64,000 bases of DNA from JANOZM01 sp031429355. Lineage in GTDB: Bacteria; Pseudomonadota; Gammaproteobacteria; Burkholderiales; Burkholderiaceae_E. Below are positions 62,573 to 64,000 of the stretch, in pieces. Position 1 is the first letter of the stretch, and each line of letters starts with the position of its first letter. A model generated the notes under the pieces. The model saw only the letters and a list, made by a program, of their open reading frames with translations, was not told the DNA's origin and made no database searches. Location of the stretch: contig JANOZM010000021.1 of the NCBI GenBank assembly GCA_031429355.1, forward strand, positions 1 to 64,000, given 5' to 3'. Made by a program: the position numbers and the translations under genes.

Positions 62573-63046
62573 ATGAATCCAAACCAAATTGAACAACTTC
62601 ATTCGCGTCGTGGTTTTTTAAAAACCGGGGCCCTCGTTAGTGCCGCAGGGCTTTCGGCAAACTCCGCGCTTGCTACGGAAGCCTTTTCACCTTCTTTCAA
62701 GCAAAGCGATTGTTATCAACTTGGCCTTTCTTTAGGTGAGAGCTTAGCCAAACAGGCTGGCCCTAGCGCTTTGCCATTACACCTGCAATACAGCGATTCG
62801 GCTGGTACAAGCGTCGATAGTTTGCGGATTGGCCTAATTGACGGCATTAGCAAACAAAGCGGCAATCGCCCTTTGTGGAGCGAGACGCAAGACTATCAAG
62901 CCGGTTTGTTGGGTACCGCCAGTTTGCATAACGCAACCACGGGCACAACCGCTCGCTTTGCAATTCCTGCGGTTGCACTGAGTCATCTTGAGCTGAATCG
63001 GTCAAGTCAACGGGCGATCAACTTTATAACGACTAAACTCGTCTAG
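62573..63046 (+). CDS. Tat-signal protein of unknown function
   Basis: A 157-residue protein starting with a twin-arginine signal: MNPNQIEQLHSRRGFLKTGALVSAAGLSANSALA, where SRRGFLK is the Tat motif and cleavage after ALA is likely. The mature 120 residues (QLGLSLGESLAKQ, LRIGLIDGISKQS, GTASLHNATTGTTARFA) match no family I know. Tat export suggests it folds or binds a cofactor in the cytoplasm. There is no adjacent redox enzyme. It lies upstream of a 2OG-Fe(II) dioxygenase gene in the same direction, with a hairpin in the spacer. Confidence 0.75.
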   Translation: MNPNQIEQLHSRRGFLKTGALVSAAGLSANSALATEAFSPSFKQSDCYQLGLSLGESLAKQAGPSALPLHLQYSDSAGTSVDSLRIGLIDGISKQSGNRPLWSETQDYQAGLLGTASLHNATTGTTARFAIPAVALSHLELNRSSQRAINFITTKLV

Positions 63047-63061
63047 ATTAAGTTTAATCCT

Positions 63062-63083
63062 CGGCGCTATTTGCTTAGCGCCG
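63062..63083 (+). promoter_or_regulatory. Perfect 8-base hairpin just before a start codon
   Basis: CGGCGCTA-tttgct-TAGCGCCG forms a perfect 8-pair stem with a 6-base loop. It ends three bases before the ATG at 63087 and has no U run after it. It covers the place where a ribosome site should lie, and no Shine-Dalgarno motif is otherwise visible. It could regulate initiation or act as a weak terminator for the upstream gene. Confidence 0.5.
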
Positions 63084-63086
63084 CTT

Positions 63087-63848
63087 ATGACCATGAGCGC
63101 TACCCCTAGTTTTCTTCCGCCTTATTCACCGCTACCCAACGTTAGCTCAATGATGCAACAACGCGGTTACGCCATTTTGGCCGCAGCCGACGTTTTCAAT
63201 TTAATTGGCGAGCAAGGCGAAGCGTTAAACGAATTAGTCAGTAGTTGGAACCACTTGGCAATTGATGCTTATTTAAAAGATGGTGGTCGTTATCGTAAAC
63301 GCCGCCACACCTCGATTGTTTGCAGCCGACAGCAACTAACAGTTTCGCCACACCGAGCGCATTGGCAACCAGTCGAGTACAACGCACTGCATGGCGGAAT
63401 GCACCGTTGGTTTGAGCCTATTAGTGAAGCTGTTTTAACCCAAAGTGCTTGGCACAAACTAATTCAACAAATACCGACGCTGTTTGGCGCTGGTAGTGAA
63501 GCGTCAGCAAATGGCGATCCTTGGTTTGTCGAGGCCCATCAGTTTCGCATCGATACCGAAGGTGGTATTGGACGACCAACACCTGAGGGCGCGCATCGTG
63601 ACGGGGTTGATTTTGTTGCGGTATTTTTAATCGCCCGCAATGAAATTAAAGGCGGTGAAACACGGATCTTCGAATCCCAAGGTGCCAGTGGGCAACGCTT
63701 TACCTTAACCGAGCCATGGAGCCTATTGTTGCTAGATGACGCTCGAATGATTCACGAGACAACCCCAATACAACCGATTGGTCCAAACGCCTATCGCGAT
63801 ACCTTAGTAATTACTTATCGACGCAAAGGCTTTATTGGTGAAATATAA
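63087..63848 (+). CDS. 2OG-Fe(II) dioxygenase (PF10014 type)
   Basis: A 253-residue member of the 2OG-Fe dioxygenase family that includes L-isoleucine 4-hydroxylase-like enzymes. The iron facial triad is H170 and D172 in GAHRDGVDF, and H223 in MIHETTPI; R237 in AYRDTLVITY should bind 2-oxoglutarate. The double-stranded helix region GGETRIFESQGASG is conserved. The substrate may be a free amino acid, but that is inference. Start taken at the ATG at 63087; a second ATG lies two codons later at 63093. It overlaps the following patatin gene by 11 bases. Confidence 0.88.
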   Translation: MTMSATPSFLPPYSPLPNVSSMMQQRGYAILAAADVFNLIGEQGEALNELVSSWNHLAIDAYLKDGGRYRKRRHTSIVCSRQQLTVSPHRAHWQPVEYNALHGGMHRWFEPISEAVLTQSAWHKLIQQIPTLFGAGSEASANGDPWFVEAHQFRIDTEGGIGRPTPEGAHRDGVDFVAVFLIARNEIKGGETRIFESQGASGQRFTLTEPWSLLLLDDARMIHETTPIQPIGPNAYRDTLVITYRRKGFIGEI

Positions 63849-64000
63849 ATCGACAAAAGTTACGCAAAACACCCCCAAACAGTCCACTAAGCAATCCACT
63901 AAGCAATCCACTAAGCAGTCTATTAAACCCTCCATTAACTTGGCCCTACAAGGCGGCGGTGCTCACGGCGCATTTACTTGGGGTGTCTTAGATTGGATCT
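63838..64000 (+). CDS. Patatin-like phospholipase, 5' part (cut by window end)
   Basis: The frame starts at GTG 63838, inside the last codons of the dioxygenase gene, and runs to the window edge. After a Lys/Gln/Ser/Thr-rich N-terminus (KQST repeated about three times) it reads INLALQGGGAHGAFTWGVLD. The GGGAHG is the oxyanion hole of bacterial patatins; the GxSxG nucleophile lies beyond the window. Patatins hydrolyse phospholipid acyl esters. The N-terminal repeat derives from a 12-base tandem unit. Coupling to the dioxygenase is by overlap. Confidence 0.85.
   Translation, partial: MKYKSTKVTQNTPKQSTKQSTKQSTKQSIKPSINLALQGGGAHGAFTWGVLDWI
63880..63928. repeat. 12-base tandem repeat encoding KQST units
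   Basis: Units of AAGCAATCCACT or close variants (AAACAGTCCACT, AAGCAGTCTATT) repeat three to four times, encoding KQST in the patatin N-terminus. Confidence 0.85.

Overview
This 64 kb window is chromosomal DNA of roughly even base composition, packed with genes in short, often overlapping operons. It most likely comes from a betaproteobacterium close to Burkholderiales. The evidence is gene order and content: trxB / crp-fnr / ftsK-lolA-rarA-serS, argH divergent from a LytS/LytTR pair followed by hemC-hemD-hemX-hemY, nadE next to glnB, an aceE-aceF-lpd pyruvate dehydrogenase operon whose E3 carries its own lipoyl domain, and a proteasome homologue of the betaproteobacterial BPH type. I cannot name a genus. 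I see no rRNA, CRISPR array, complete insertion sequence or prophage.

Region by region. Bases 1-1100 are accessory: the 3' part of an RHS/YD-repeat gene joined to a 5'-truncated PIN toxin with its antitoxin, then about 390 bases with palindromes but no gene, ending at a terminator and a tRNA-Ser(CGA). From 1.2 to 11 kb are housekeeping genes (serS, rarA, lolA, ftsK, a Crp/Fnr regulator, trxB, an Smr protein) and two small secreted proteins of unknown role. From 10.9 to 15.1 kb an overlapping operon joins a FixL/FixJ-like two-component system to a DUF3445 (heme-dependent N-demethylase-like) gene and a DUF1415 gene. From 15.2 to 24 kb are a DUF4126 membrane protein, a glutathione transferase, an intact toxin-antitoxin pair with an operator-like palindrome, glnB, nadE, a FemAB-like acyltransferase, an epimerase, ppa and an aldehyde dehydrogenase. 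From 23.8 to 31.6 kb is the heme block with its regulators and argH. From 31.7 to 44.5 kb are an EAL protein with a degenerate GGDEF domain, a hydroxyacid reductase, the pyruvate dehydrogenase operon with the BPH gene inside it, and a second FixL/FixJ-like pair. From 44.6 to 55 kb are tRNA-Arg, an acyl-CoA synthetase, the last two steps shown for tyrosine ring cleavage (hmgA, fahA), an AidB-like acyl-CoA dehydrogenase, dadA and its probable ArgP-type regulator. From 55 to 59.6 kb is a compact catabolic cluster: aspartate dehydrogenase, two subunits of a molybdenum hydroxylase, and a dihydrodipicolinate synthase-fold enzyme with an altered active site. The window ends with an M16 protease, a Tat-signal protein, a 2OG-Fe(II) dioxygenase and the start of a patatin-like phospholipase.

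Functionally, much of the window feeds carbon into central metabolism (pyruvate dehydrogenase, tyrosine to fumarate and acetoacetate, D-amino acids, possibly an N-heterocycle) under several sensor kinases. The points most worth following are the BPH gene translationally coupled to aceF, the unassigned molybdenum hydroxylase cluster, the two-component/DUF3445/DUF1415 operon, and the frequent short tandem duplications in linkers, tails and spacers.
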